A DNA stretch of 64,000 nt from Saccharopolyspora soli (GCF_022678645.1 NZ_JALBWV010000044.1:16034-80033); one strand, 5' to 3'. Shown: positions 17,117 to 25,906, numbered from the stretch's first letter. A program made the numbers and translations. The notes: generated from the letters alone by a model not told the origin.

Positions 17117-17863
17117 ATGGGAAAGCTGGGCAACAAAGTGGCCATCGTGACCGGCGGATCGCGTGGGATCGGAGCGGCGACGGCGCTTGCCCTGGCCGAC
17201 GAGGGAGCCGATGTCGCGATCGGCTACTCGTCTTCGGCCGACCAGGCCAAGACCGTGGTCGCCGAACTGGAGGGCAAAGGCGTGCGTGCGGCGGCGTTCC
17301 AGGCCGACCAGGCGGACGCCGCGCAGGCCGTGGGCCTCATCCACGCCGTGGTGGAGCACTTCGGCAAGCTGGACATCCTGGTCAACAACGCGGCAGTCAC
17401 CGTCGCCGCACCGATCGACAGCGACCAAGCCGACACTGCCGCCTTCGACCGCCAGCTCGCCATCAACTACACCAGCGTCGTGGCCGCGATCAGGGCGGCG
17501 TACCCGCTGCTTCCCGAAGGCGGTCGCATCGTCAGCATCAGCTCCGGCGTGGGGACCCGCGTGGGCTTCCCCGGAATGACTGACTACGCCGGCACCAAGT
17601 CGGCGCTGGAGGGCTACAGCCGGGGCGCCGCACGCGATCTCGCGCATCGGGGCATCACGGTCAACATCATCCAGTCCGGGTTCGTGGACACCGACATGAA
17701 TCCCGCCGATGGCCCCTTGGCGTCGGTGTTCCTCCCGACCACCGCGATGGGGCGCTACGGCAGGCCCGAGGAGATCGCCGCGGGTGTCGTGTTCCTCGCC
17801 AGTCCGCAGGCCTCGTACGTGACCGGCGCGGTGCTGAGGGTCGACGGCGGATACGGCGCATAG
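17117..17863 (+). CDS. SDR family oxidoreductase (FabG-like)
   Basis: This 248-residue classical SDR shows TGGSRGIGAATALAL near residues 13-27, NNAAVTVAAPID, the catalytic serine in IVSISSGVG, and YAGTK as the Tyr-x-x-x-Lys motif. The GAVLRVDGGYGA end is typical. The start at 17117 is supported by AAGGAA about 12 bases upstream. It probably oxidises or reduces an alcohol/ketone pair with NADP(H). The TetR gene diverges from it, with a double operator between. Confidence 0.9.
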   Translation: MGKLGNKVAIVTGGSRGIGAATALALADEGADVAIGYSSSADQAKTVVAELEGKGVRAAAFQADQADAAQAVGLIHAVVEHFGKLDILVNNAAVTVAAPIDSDQADTAAFDRQLAINYTSVVAAIRAAYPLLPEGGRIVSISSGVGTRVGFPGMTDYAGTKSALEGYSRGAARDLAHRGITVNIIQSGFVDTDMNPADGPLASVFLPTTAMGRYGRPEEIAAGVVFLASPQASYVTGAVLRVDGGYGA

Positions 17864-18104
17864 CCCGAATCCGCGGAGCTCGTCGACGAGCAGCACGCGG
17901 TCGCCGTGGCGGCGCACTCGTACACGGATACGGATCATGCGGCCTCGCCTCGCCGCACGTGGAGCGGCTCCGCCTCGGCCAGCTCGACGAGCTGGGCCTG
18001 CGACGCACCACGGATCCCCTCGACCGCGTCGCCGCCCGACGGCGAGGCACGGGGGCGGGGCGGTTGCAGGTGGAAGTGCCAGCAAACAGGAAAGCGGGAC
18101 GACA

Positions 18105-19037
18105 ATGAAGGCAGCACAGTTCGGGGAGTACGGAACTCCGGAGGTCCTGGAGATCGCGGACATCGCCGAGCCACACCCGGGGCCGGGGCAGGTTCGGATC
18201 AAAGTGCGCGCCGTCGGCGTCAACCCGGTCGACTGGAAAATCCGCAGTGGAATGCTCGCCGAGATCTTGCCCGCCACCCTGCCACTGATTACCGGCACCG
18301 ACGCCGCCGGTGTGGTCGACGAGATCGGGCTCGGCGCGAATGGCGTTGCCATCGGCGATGAGGTCTTCGGGGTGACCTCCACCGAGGCGATCCACGGCGG
18401 TGCGGCGGCCGAGTACGCCGTGCTCGACATCTTCACCGCCAAGCCACCGACCATCGGCTTCGCCGAAGCCGCCGGGCTGCCCACCGCCGTGGAGACCGCG
18501 ACACGCGCCCTCGACGACATGCACCTGGCAGAAGGCCAGACCCTGCTGATCGACGGCGCCGCTGGCGGCGTGGGCAGCGCGGCAGTGCAACTGGCCGCGC
18601 GCCGCGGGATACGAGTGATCGGAACCGCCAGCGAGGCCAACCACGATCACCTCCACGCGCTCGGCGCGATACCCACCCGTTATGGCGCAGGTCTGCTCGA
18701 CCGAGTCACCGCACTCGCGCCGGACGGCGTGCACGCCGCGCTCGACATCGCTGGCCAGGGAGGGCTGCTCGACCTGATCGCACTCACCGGCGACCCGCAG
18801 CGCGTGCTCAGCATCGCCGACCCCGAAGCACTCAACCTGGGCGTTCACTTGTCGGCGCGAGTGGGTCCGGCCGCGCCAGCTGCTTGGCACGCGTTGGACC
18901 AGACAGCCGATCTCGTCCGCCAAGGCCTATTCGTCCTGCCCGTGGGAGCCACATTCGACCTCCATGACGCCGCCCGCGCGCACCAACACAGCCAGAGCGG
19001 GCACATCCGGGGCAAAATCGCACTCACCGTCGCCTGA
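18105..19037 (+). CDS. NADP-dependent MDR oxidoreductase (quinone reductase-like)
   Basis: This 310-residue medium-chain reductase has an N-terminal GroES-like fold (VRIKVRAVGVNPVDWKIRSG near residues 31-50) and a Rossmann domain with DGAAGGVGSAAVQLA near 149-163. No structural or catalytic zinc ligands are visible, as in the zeta-crystallin/quinone reductase class. I choose the ATG at 18105; longer frames read a low-quality Arg/Pro-rich leader. About 240 bases of apparently non-coding DNA separate it from the SDR upstream. A TetR gene follows on the same strand. Confidence 0.9.
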   Translation: MKAAQFGEYGTPEVLEIADIAEPHPGPGQVRIKVRAVGVNPVDWKIRSGMLAEILPATLPLITGTDAAGVVDEIGLGANGVAIGDEVFGVTSTEAIHGGAAAEYAVLDIFTAKPPTIGFAEAAGLPTAVETATRALDDMHLAEGQTLLIDGAAGGVGSAAVQLAARRGIRVIGTASEANHDHLHALGAIPTRYGAGLLDRVTALAPDGVHAALDIAGQGGLLDLIALTGDPQRVLSIADPEALNLGVHLSARVGPAAPAAWHALDQTADLVRQGLFVLPVGATFDLHDAARAHQHSQSGHIRGKIALTVA

Positions 19038-19205
19038 CCAGTGCCGGTGGTCGTCGATACCAGCACCGACATCCCGGGCCCGTCCGCGCGTCGGGCCCGG
19101 CGAAGAGGCCATGCGCGCCAGGGCGTGGACCTTGCCATCGACCAATTCCGCTCGGCCGTCTGGGCGGCGCGGTTATGCCTGCCCGAGCAGCGGAATCGAA
19201 CATTG

Positions 19206-19230
19206 TAGACAAATTTCGTCACTATGTCTA
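19206..19230. promoter_or_regulatory. TetR operator, TAGACA-N13-TGTCTA
   Basis: This is an inverted repeat 12 bp upstream of the GTG start at 19242. Arms, spacer length and distance to the start all equal those of the site at 15208-15232 before the paralogous, internally deleted tetR. Confidence 0.7.
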
Positions 19231-19241
19231 TGATGTGTGCT

Positions 19242-19826
19242 GTGAGCAGTCCGGCAGTGCGACATGACGACCCCAAGCTGGGTGCCGTGATGACGGCGGC
19301 TCTCGGCGTGTTCGGACGGTATGGGTTCAAGAAGACGTCGATGGACGCGGTCGCGAAGGCGGCGAATATCTCCCGCCCTGGCTTGTATCTGCTGTTCTCC
19401 AGCAAGGACGAGCTGTATCGGGCCACGATGCAAGGTGTTCTGCAGAGGGCCCAAGACGCGGCGGAGACGCATCTTGCCGACGAGACGCTGAGCTTCGAGC
19501 GGCGGATCGTCGAGGCGCTGGACGAGCTGATCGGGCAGTACGTCGAGACCCAGGTGGCCCGGGACATCGACCAGCTCTTGGAGAGCAGCGAAGCGCAGTT
19601 GGGCTCGATGCTCCACGACTACCGGGAGAAGGGGCAGGCCGCCCTCGGTGCGGCGATCACCTCGCTGGCTCCACCCGGAGTGCTCACCGAAGACCTCACG
19701 GCAGACCAGGTAACGGACATCCTCTTCGCCGCCAGTCTGTCCTGGAAACACCAGGCCGCGACGCGCACCGACTTCCGCGACCGGGTCGGACGGCTCGTGC
19801 GCCTGATCTGCCGGGCCGCCGACTGA
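19242..19826 (+). CDS. TetR/AcrR family transcriptional regulator
   Basis: This 194-residue TetR has its HTH at about residues 8-55 (ALGVFGRYGFKKTSMDAVAK, ANISRPGLYLLFSSKDELYR) and a ligand domain ending FRDRVGRLVRLICRAAD. I place the start at GTG 19242, because GTG-AGC-AGT is shared with the paralogue at 15196 and the ATG upstream lies inside the operator. It is probably autoregulated through TAGACA-N13-TGTCTA. Since the same site lies before the deleted tetR/SDR unit at 15.2 kb, it may now be the only functional regulator for both. Confidence 0.88.
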   Translation: MSSPAVRHDDPKLGAVMTAALGVFGRYGFKKTSMDAVAKAANISRPGLYLLFSSKDELYRATMQGVLQRAQDAAETHLADETLSFERRIVEALDELIGQYVETQVARDIDQLLESSEAQLGSMLHDYREKGQAALGAAITSLAPPGVLTEDLTADQVTDILFAASLSWKHQAATRTDFRDRVGRLVRLICRAAD

Positions 19827-19933
19827 CACAAGCCTTTTCAGGGATCCGTATTTCAACCCTCGGGCCGCTCAGCCCGTCGACCCTACCCGCAGAGAACTAC
19901 GGGGCCGCGTTGATGCCTGACGGCGTGACCCCG

Positions 19934-20041
19934 CTAGACCCGTCGCGCAACGTCCAGCCGAAAACCCAGCGACTCGTAGAAATGCTTTGATCGATCGACG
20001 TCGGGGACGGGGAGGATCAGTACCTCGAGCTTCAGATCCAC
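19934..20041 (-). pseudogene. VOC (glyoxalase) family fragment, N-terminus only
   Basis: Only 35 residues are present, from a GTG start to a TAG: VDLKLEVLILPVPDVDRS followed by KHFYESLGFRLDVARRV. This is the first beta-alpha-beta unit of vicinal-oxygen-chelate proteins. A few downstream codons (SGVTPSG) look like a later part of the same family, so the middle was deleted. Too short to fold alone. Confidence 0.65.
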
Positions 20042-20134
20042 GATGCGTCCCTTTTGCAGTAGTCCATTGAAGTTCGGGCGACATCCCGCGAAGGCAGGCG
20101 CCGCCATTTGAGCACGGCCGACGAATCCGGCGCA

Positions 20135-20941
20135 TCAGAGCGTCTGCGCGGATTCCAGGAGCGTGACCAGGCACGTTGCGGCGTGCCGCGCATGCGCGCG
20201 AAGTTCGTCGGGTGCCGGAACCGTGCCCGTCAGGAGCGCGGTCTCCAGCAGGTCCGCATGCAGCAGGGCGAAATAGGTCCTCGACAGGCTCAGCGGGTCG
20301 TTCACCTTCGCGCGCGCGTCCGCCGGCCAGTGCTTCAGATGGCGTACGAAAACGCCGGTTCGCTCCCCCATCACCTGCTCGCGGTAGCGCGTGCCTAACT
20401 GGGGGAAGCGGGGGGCATCGCGTGCCACGACCCGGTACAGCGCAATCTGGTCCGGTGACAGCACGAACGCGAGGTGTTCCGCCCCGGCCTCGGTGAGCGC
20501 GTCGACCAGAGGTAGGTCAAGCCAGGCCGGGTGCTCGTCGCCCGCCGCAGCCGCGCACGCGGCCTGGATCACCGCCACGAACAGATCGTCCTTGTTCTCG
20601 AAGTGCCGGTAGAGCGTCTTGATGGAGACTCCGGGGCCGTCTGCCCAGCCGCCGCTGATCTCGTTGACGGCAAGCTGCCCAGTCGGCAGCAACAGCCGGA
20701 TGCCCTGTTGGACCTCGTGGTCTCGTAGCCCGTCGGGCGGCTGCCCGTCCCACACCTCCAGCCGGAGGCTCGGCGACACCAGTTGTTCGCCTACTCTGAG
20801 CAGCACACCCGTGGTTCCCACGCCGAGCCAGTCATCACCCGGCGTGGGGGTGGTTTCGCCGACGGACCCACAGTCGGCTATTCCGAACATGTGGTAGTCG
20901 GGACGCACTGGCGTGTCGACTGCCGTGGTCAACTCGCTCAT
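20135..20941 (-). CDS. TetR ligand-binding domain fused to an unrelated N-terminus
   Basis: This is a 268-residue open frame with two unrelated parts. Residues about 98-268 are a TetR protein that begins only at the recognition helix (GVSIKTLYRHFENKDDLFVA) and continues through a normal ligand domain. Residues 1-97 replace the first two HTH helices with a beta-rich sequence (SLRLEVWDGQPPDGLRDHEV, VGTTGVLLRVGEQLVSPS), which resembles the start of a small hypothetical protein, not a TetR. The join is in frame. DNA binding of the normal kind should be lost. It is probably a deletion product of two adjacent genes; expression is unknown. Confidence 0.7.
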   Translation of the reverse strand: MSELTTAVDTPVRPDYHMFGIADCGSVGETTPTPGDDWLGVGTTGVLLRVGEQLVSPSLRLEVWDGQPPDGLRDHEVQQGIRLLLPTGQLAVNEISGGWADGPGVSIKTLYRHFENKDDLFVAVIQAACAAAAGDEHPAWLDLPLVDALTEAGAEHLAFVLSPDQIALYRVVARDAPRFPQLGTRYREQVMGERTGVFVRHLKHWPADARAKVNDPLSLSRTYFALLHADLLETALLTGTVPAPDELRAHARHAATCLVTLLESAQTL

Positions 20942-21103
20942 ACGCAGACAATACTCATCGCGTGTTCTGGCCAACGTCAGCAGCGTTCAGCCGTTTGCGG
21001 CCGGCAGTGCCGCCGAACTCGGCGCCAATGTCAAGCTTGGCCGCTCCGGCTGTGCGGGTCGAAACCCATTGCCGCGTAAGGGTAACCGGTCGCGCATGAT
21101 CCA

Positions 21104-21340
21104 CTAGTGCCCCCGGCTCGCGATGAAGGCCCACTCGACTACCTCGCCCACGTGCTCCGTGTCGGTCACGTCCAGCCGGGCCGTCCACAACGTCTGCGGG
21201 AAACGGGTCTGCAAGTCCTCGATCGCCGCGGGGCGGCGCAGGGTTGCCGCGACCCGGTCGCCGCGCTCGAGGAGTAGTTCGGTCATTCGCCGGCCAAAGC
21301 CAGCGGAGGTGTCGGTGATGAACCAGGTCTTGCCTGCCAT
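21104..21340 (-). pseudogene. SDR N-terminal fragment
   Basis: This 78-residue frame starts MAGKTWFITDTSAGFGRRMT, the NADP-binding start of an SDR, and continues to VVEWAFIASRGH. It stops about where the NNAG segment should follow; the catalytic Ser-Tyr-Lys part is missing. It lies 31 bases behind a tetR gene on the same strand and was probably that regulator's operon partner. Confidence 0.75.
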
Positions 21341-21371
21341 GGGTGTGCCCTTGCGAAATAGTGAACACGCC

Positions 21372-22025
21372 TCAGCGAGTGAGGCCGGTGACGGTGGCCG
21401 TAAGCAGCCGCGCGAGGGTTTGCTCGAAGTCACCCGCGGCGAGGTAACTCAAACTGCGATCCGCGTTCAGTGCGGCCGCCAACGCAGCACCCGGATGGGT
21501 GGCCTGCCACAACGTCGCCGCCATGGCGTTGCTCGCCGTGATCACGTCAAGCGCGGCGGGCTCGTCCAGACCCGGAACTCCGGCCACAATCGCCTCCCGC
21601 ATCCGGGCGATCGCGGCACGGCTGTATCGCTTGAACTCGACCACACGATCTACATCCACATCGTGCTCGAGGTGTAGCGGCACATTCGCCAACAGGTCAC
21701 ACAACAGCGGGTCGCTGGCGAGCGTTGCGGTCAGGATCCCGGCGAGCTCGGCGGGTGAGACCTGCCGATCGCGAAGCTCGCCCACCACCGCGTCGGACCA
21801 CCGGTTCCAGCCCTCCGCGGCCAGATGGAGAAGCACGTCGCGATGGGAATCAAAGTAGCGGCGAACCGCGGAATGGTGCACACCGGCGCGCTGCGCCACC
21901 GCGGTCAACGTCACCGACTTGACACCCTGCTGGAGCGCGAGTTCGCGCGCGGCATCGATCAGGTCCTGAGCACGCTGCTGCTTGTGCTCCGCCGACCGCG
22001 CGCGCTGAAACGCTGAGCCTCCCAC
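21372..22025 (-). CDS. TetR/AcrR family transcriptional regulator
   Basis: This 217-residue TetR has its HTH at about residues 14-60 (AARELALQQGVKSVTLTAVA, AGVHHSAVRRYFDSHRDVLL) and a C-terminal domain with DPLLCDLLANVPLHLEHDVD, as in the TetR_C group of actinomycete regulators. I choose GTG 22025, just downstream of the first operator; the longer frame from 22085 would translate the operator itself. It diverges from an SDR at 22124. Two AACGCACA inverted repeats between them make mutual control likely. Confidence 0.88.
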   Translation of the reverse strand: MGGSAFQRARSAEHKQQRAQDLIDAARELALQQGVKSVTLTAVAQRAGVHHSAVRRYFDSHRDVLLHLAAEGWNRWSDAVVGELRDRQVSPAELAGILTATLASDPLLCDLLANVPLHLEHDVDVDRVVEFKRYSRAAIARMREAIVAGVPGLDEPAALDVITASNAMAATLWQATHPGAALAAALNADRSLSYLAAGDFEQTLARLLTATVTGLTR

Positions 22026-22036
22026 CCCTTCACTAT

Positions 22037-22105
22037 AACGCACACCATGTGCGTTGACAGGTTTCCCGGGTGCGCCTACAGTCAATAACGCACATGTTGT
22101 GCGCT
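22037..22105. promoter_or_regulatory. Two TetR operators, AACGCACA-N3-TGTGCGTT
   Basis: A perfect copy lies at 22037-22055 and a copy with one arm mismatch at 22087-22105, 50 bp apart. They flank the divergent promoters of tetR (-) and the SDR (+). Confidence 0.78.
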
Positions 22106-22123
22106 AAATGAGAGGGTTTCACC

Positions 22124-22987
22124 GTGAGCCACAAGGACAAGAAGGTGCTGATCGTGACGGGCACCACATCCGGTATGGGGCGCGTCATCGCCCTCGATGC
22201 CGCGGCCGCCGGGTACGCCGTCGTCGCAACGGGCCGTGACCCGGAGCGGATGGCCCAGTTGAGGAAGGACGCCGCCGATCACGGCGTCGAACTCGACGTG
22301 CGGTTCCTGGAGATCACCGACCACCCGGCCGTCTACACACTGGTCGCCGATGTGGCCAAGACCTACGGACACATCGACGCGGTCGTCTCCCAGGCCGGCG
22401 GAATCTACGCACTCGGCACCGCCGAACAGATCACCATGGACGGCTACCGGTACGTCATGGAGCGCAACTTCTTCGGCAACCTGGCCGTCATCAAGGCCGT
22501 GCTGCCGCACCTTCGAGCCAGCAAGGGCAGGCTGATCGTGACCACCAGCGCGAATGGTCTGGTCGGCGCCCCGTACAACGACGCCTACGCCTCCTCGAAG
22601 TTCGCGCTCGAAGGCGCCGTGGAGTCCCTTGCCGCCGCGGTCGCCCGCTACGGCGTGAAGACCACGATCATCGAGCCCGGCCCCGTCGCCACCGATGTGA
22701 TGGCACCGCGGCGGTTCGAGCGGCTCCTACCCAACGAACACATCGAGAACAGCCCCTACCCCGAACCCTGGGACCTGCTCTCACGGATCATCGCCAATAC
22801 CGGCGCGGTGCAGCCCTCTGAAGAGGTCGGTCAGCAAGTCCTTCACTTGCTGACCCAGGACAACCCGCCCCTTCGATTCCAGACCGCACCGTGGGCCTCC
22901 GACTTCGTCGCCCCAAAGATGTCCGCCGACCTCGACGGACGAAAAGTCCTCGCCGCCAACGAGGCCTACATCGCCCTCGGCGACTAA
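22124..22987 (+). CDS. SDR family oxidoreductase
   Basis: This 287-residue SDR has a TGTTSGMGRV cofactor loop near residues 10-19, catalytic serine in IVTTSANGLVG, YASSK as the Tyr-x-x-x-Lys pair and the EPGPVATDV segment after it. The start is GTG 22124 with a GAGAGGG ribosome site. The C-terminal extension beyond the usual 250 residues fits the NADP-dependent ketoreductase subgroup. It is repressed, by inference, by the divergent TetR through two operators. Confidence 0.9.
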   Translation: MSHKDKKVLIVTGTTSGMGRVIALDAAAAGYAVVATGRDPERMAQLRKDAADHGVELDVRFLEITDHPAVYTLVADVAKTYGHIDAVVSQAGGIYALGTAEQITMDGYRYVMERNFFGNLAVIKAVLPHLRASKGRLIVTTSANGLVGAPYNDAYASSKFALEGAVESLAAAVARYGVKTTIIEPGPVATDVMAPRRFERLLPNEHIENSPYPEPWDLLSRIIANTGAVQPSEEVGQQVLHLLTQDNPPLRFQTAPWASDFVAPKMSADLDGRKVLAANEAYIALGD

Positions 22988-23071
22988 CCTCACCGACCCC
23001 GTGCGGCTGCCATCAACCCTTTCCGGCGGCCGCACGGCCCGTCGGCAGTTCGGACCGGAAGGAGCATCAGA

Positions 23072-23427
23072 ATGACCGGCCAGGATTACTTCGCCCGCAC
23101 ACAGACAATCAATCACAATCGTCACCACAACCAACGACGGCCGTGAGATCACCAGGCCCATCTGGGGCGTTCTCATCGACGGCGTCCCCACATCCGTAAC
23201 GGCTACGGCGAGAACTCAGCCTGGTACCGCCGCATCCGCCGCACGGGAACCGCCACATTCCTCGACCACAGCGCCCGCTACCAGGCCCGCATCGAACCGG
23301 TCATCGACGAGCCGACCAAGAAGCGCGTCGACGACGCTTACAAGACGAAACACCGATCGCCCTGCGCCAGGCGGTGTCCCAGCGGGTCCGCGACTACACC
23401 TTGCGGGTGGTCCTGGACAATGACTAA
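23072..23427 (+). pseudogene. DUF2255 family protein, frameshifted
   Basis: Three reading frames together spell a DUF2255-like protein: MTGQDYFAR, then SITIVTTTNDGREITRPIWG, then RNGYGENSAWYRRIRRTGTA to DDAYKTK, and finally IALRQAVSQRVRDYTLRVVL ending at TAA 23425-23427. At least three single-base frame changes are needed. The family is of unknown function and often accompanies TetR/SDR loci. Confidence 0.6.
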
Positions 23428-23934
23428 AGGCAGTCCCGTAGTCACGGGTCTGGGCGGTAGTGGATCATGTACGGGTGCAGGTGATCGGGGTTGACCTTTA
23501 GTGCCCGCGTCCCGACGAGGGGTGGGACACCTACCAGCGCCTCGTCCCAAGCCGAGGCGCAAGGGCCGATTTCGCAGTTCACATAGCAAATCCGCATGTC
23601 CCACCGAGGTGTCCCGGACGAGACCTCAGCGGGACAGCAAAAAGCCTTCGACCTCACCCGACGTCGGGAACCAGAAGCCGTGTGGTTAGCGAGCAACTCC
23701 CTCCTCGGACACAGGCGTTTCCCCAGGTCAAGGGGTTTGACCTGGGGTTTCTTCATTCCTGCGCGGATGATTGCTTACACTTCAGCCTTCCGACCTGCAT
23801 CTTTTCCGGTGGGGGTGCAAATCCCATCCGGATACGCGCCTACCACCGGTCCAAGTCTCTTCCGCCATCGCTTGAGCTGCGGCGATGCTGGTAATTGGAC
23901 GTGTGGGTTGGCAGGGCAAGCATGGTCTGTTTGA
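23428..23934. other. Non-coding region containing a terminator
   Basis: I see no gene in 507 bases. The only clear structure is the strong hairpin at 23721-23747. I looked for a tRNA near it and found none that folds convincingly. Confidence 0.4.
23721..23747 (+). terminator. Rho-independent terminator
   Basis: CCCCAGGTCAA pairs perfectly with TTGACCTGGGG (11-bp stem, 5-base loop) and is followed by TTTCTTCATT. No intact gene lies immediately upstream, so it may be left from a lost gene. Confidence 0.65.
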
Positions 23935-24390
23935 TCACGAGCGTGCCGCATGGGCGTGAGTCCGCACGCGCGGGCTCTCCGGCGCTACTCGCCCGCGGTA
24001 GCGCTCGCGCCACTCGTCGTGAAGGTCGCTCAAGTTCCGCAGGGCTCGGCAGTACAACTTCGCAACCTCCCAGAAGTCCGGAACCTGGCGACCGCGGGCG
24101 TCCCGGTCGGCGTCGGGATGACCGAGTGCGAGGGCCAGGCTCTCCAGGGACTGGTGCGGCCAGGTGTGCAGCTCGGCGCCCCTTTCCGCCTGGGGCGGGA
24201 TCGGCGGCCGGGTCACGGGCACCCACACGCCGGTCGATGTCTTGATAACGCGTCGGGCCTCGGGATCGCGGGGCTCGTCAGCCGGGTGCACACGCACGGT
24301 ACCGACCCGGTCATCGTCCGGGTCGCCTTGCGACGGCCACCCAGCCACGTCTCGGTTGCCAGCTCGCCCGTCACCATCCGCGCCGCTCAT
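23935..24390 (-). CDS. Hypothetical protein
   Basis: I do not recognise this 151-residue protein. It starts MSGADGDGRAGNRDVAGW at ATG 24390 behind a GGGGAGGGG ribosome site, and codon use looks normal for the window. The middle (VIKTSTGVWVPVTRPPIPPQ) and a C-terminal helical stretch (VPDFWEVAKLYCRALRNLSD) suggest a real, soluble protein. Proteins of this sort occur beside integrative elements, and a serine-recombinase remnant lies just upstream. Confidence 0.5.
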   Translation of the reverse strand: MSGADGDGRAGNRDVAGWPSQGDPDDDRVGTVRVHPADEPRDPEARRVIKTSTGVWVPVTRPPIPPQAERGAELHTWPHQSLESLALALGHPDADRDARGRQVPDFWEVAKLYCRALRNLSDLHDEWRERYRGRVAPESPRVRTHAHAARS

Positions 24391-24556
24391 CCCCGGCCCC
24401 TCCCCGCACCGCATGGGCGTGCACCACCACACCAAGGACCAGGATGATCGTTTACGGCCACCGGCTGAACCGCTGATCGCGTGGCATGGCCGGAAACAGG
24501 CGCCGCAGATCACCGGTGCGGCCTGCCCCCTAACACGCCTCAAACCTGTTCAGAGC

Positions 24557-24800
24557 TCATCCGACGTCACCCAACGGATCGATCATGGCGTAGATCTCAG
24601 CGTCGGTCGGCGCGTTGGGTGCCGGTCCGTTGGCGAGCCCGGCTTGAGCCTCCTGGCGCCCGGCTTGAGCGTCGTTGATGGATGCGACCAACGCAGCCGG
24701 GTCCCCCGGGCCTTGATCGCATCCTGGAAGTGCCGCAACCGACGCTCCGCCTCGGCGAGGCGCGGCGTTCGACGTTCTCTCGTTCGGTCGACGACGAGCC
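24557..24800 (-). pseudogene. Serine recombinase remnant (C-terminal coiled coil)
   Basis: The minus strand encodes ERRTPRLAEAERRLRHFQDA, then in another frame DPAALVASINDAQAGRQEAQ and PTDAEIYAMIDPLGDVG to a TGA. This is the coiled-coil and end of large serine integrases/resolvases. The catalytic domain and zinc ribbon are absent. It indicates that an integrative element once ended here. Confidence 0.6.
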
Positions 24801-24916
24801 TCTCCGCTGGGATTAACAGCGCGGAGATGGAGAGCAGGCCTTGACTGTCGGTGACGTTGGCGTAGTAAGACTGTTGGCGGATCGACAAAGCCAAGAAATG
24901 TAGGAGCATCGGCTCC

Positions 24917-25906
24917 GTGACCAGAAAAACGATCTTATGGGTAGCGGCGGCGTTAGCTAGCACGGGCTTGACCGCCCTCGTTGTCAACGGGCTGACGATT
25001 GTTCCTCAATCACTCTACCCATCATTGTCCGAAATGGACATACAACGAATCAACGATCCGAGTACCCGCATCCAACTACAACAGTCGCAGGCGCAGTTGC
25101 AGAACAATTTCCGCTCTGTCGTGCTGCAAGCAGTAGGCGGCATGCTCGTCATCATCGGTGCTGCAGCGACCTGGCGACAGGTTCACGTCAGCCGTGAAGG
25201 GCAAATCACAGAGCGGTTCACTCGGGCTGTCGACCAAATCGGTAGCGAAAACGTCAACATTCGTATCGGTGGTATCTTCGCGCTTGAACGTATTGCGCGC
25301 GACTCCTCCGCAGACCGCAGTACCATTCAGTTCGTTCTCGCCGCGTTCATCCGCAACCACGCTCCCTGGCACGCCGGGATGTCCGATGGTCCGCACCATC
25401 CATCCTCAACAGTGGAGGAGCGCCCGTGGCTACAGATCCGTGCACCAGACGTCCAGGCCGCAATGATCACCTTGGGTAAGCGGCACACCCTCAGGACCGC
25501 CGAACAGCTCTACTTGTCACGTGCGGACCTTCGCGGTCTCCAGCTCTCCGACGGACGATTGACCAACACCCAGCTTCGATACTCCAACCTTGCCCGTTCC
25601 TGGTTGCCAGGAACGCGCTTCGACGGAAGCGACATGAAGTCGGCCGATCTCCGACGGTCGTACCTCAAGAACGCAAGTTTCATGAACGTCAACCTCACAA
25701 ACGCGCATCTGACCGGAGCAGACTTACGAGGAGCAAATCTCACGGGAGCCAAGCTGCACGGAGCGCATTTGCACGATGCCATCCTCGACAGCGCAATACT
25801 CGCTGGTGCGCAATGCGATGCCACAACAGTCTGGCCGAAGTGCTTCGATACCGACCGACTCCGCCACCGCAGAGTAAGCATCCAAGACGACCACTACTCA
25901 GAATGA
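24917..25906 (+). CDS. Pentapeptide-repeat membrane protein
   Basis: This 329-residue protein starts at GTG 24917. There are two hydrophobic segments, about residues 7-28 (TILWVAAALASTGLTALVVN) and 70-86 (LQAVGGMLVIIGAAATW), with a Gln-rich stretch between. The motif QITERFTRAVDQIGSENVNI then leads to IRIGGIFALERIA, standard before pentapeptide repeats. About a dozen A(D/N)LxG-type repeats fill residues 195-300 (ADLRGLQLSDGRL, ADLRGANLTGAKLHGAHLHD), forming a right-handed beta-helix presumably on the cytoplasmic side. Function is unknown. The lower GC content than its neighbours suggests transfer. Confidence 0.8.
   Translation: MTRKTILWVAAALASTGLTALVVNGLTIVPQSLYPSLSEMDIQRINDPSTRIQLQQSQAQLQNNFRSVVLQAVGGMLVIIGAAATWRQVHVSREGQITERFTRAVDQIGSENVNIRIGGIFALERIARDSSADRSTIQFVLAAFIRNHAPWHAGMSDGPHHPSSTVEERPWLQIRAPDVQAAMITLGKRHTLRTAEQLYLSRADLRGLQLSDGRLTNTQLRYSNLARSWLPGTRFDGSDMKSADLRRSYLKNASFMNVNLTNAHLTGADLRGANLTGAKLHGAHLHDAILDSAILAGAQCDATTVWPKCFDTDRLRHRRVSIQDDHYSE

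Noticed and set aside
17099..18640. A 513-codon minus-strand frame
   Set aside because: Antisense to an SDR and an MDR gene with full catalytic motifs; Ala/Ser/Arg-rich with no fold signature.
23750..23940. A possible tRNA near GGGTGCAAATCCCAT
   Set aside because: The T-loop-like string is not accompanied by matching acceptor, D and anticodon stems.
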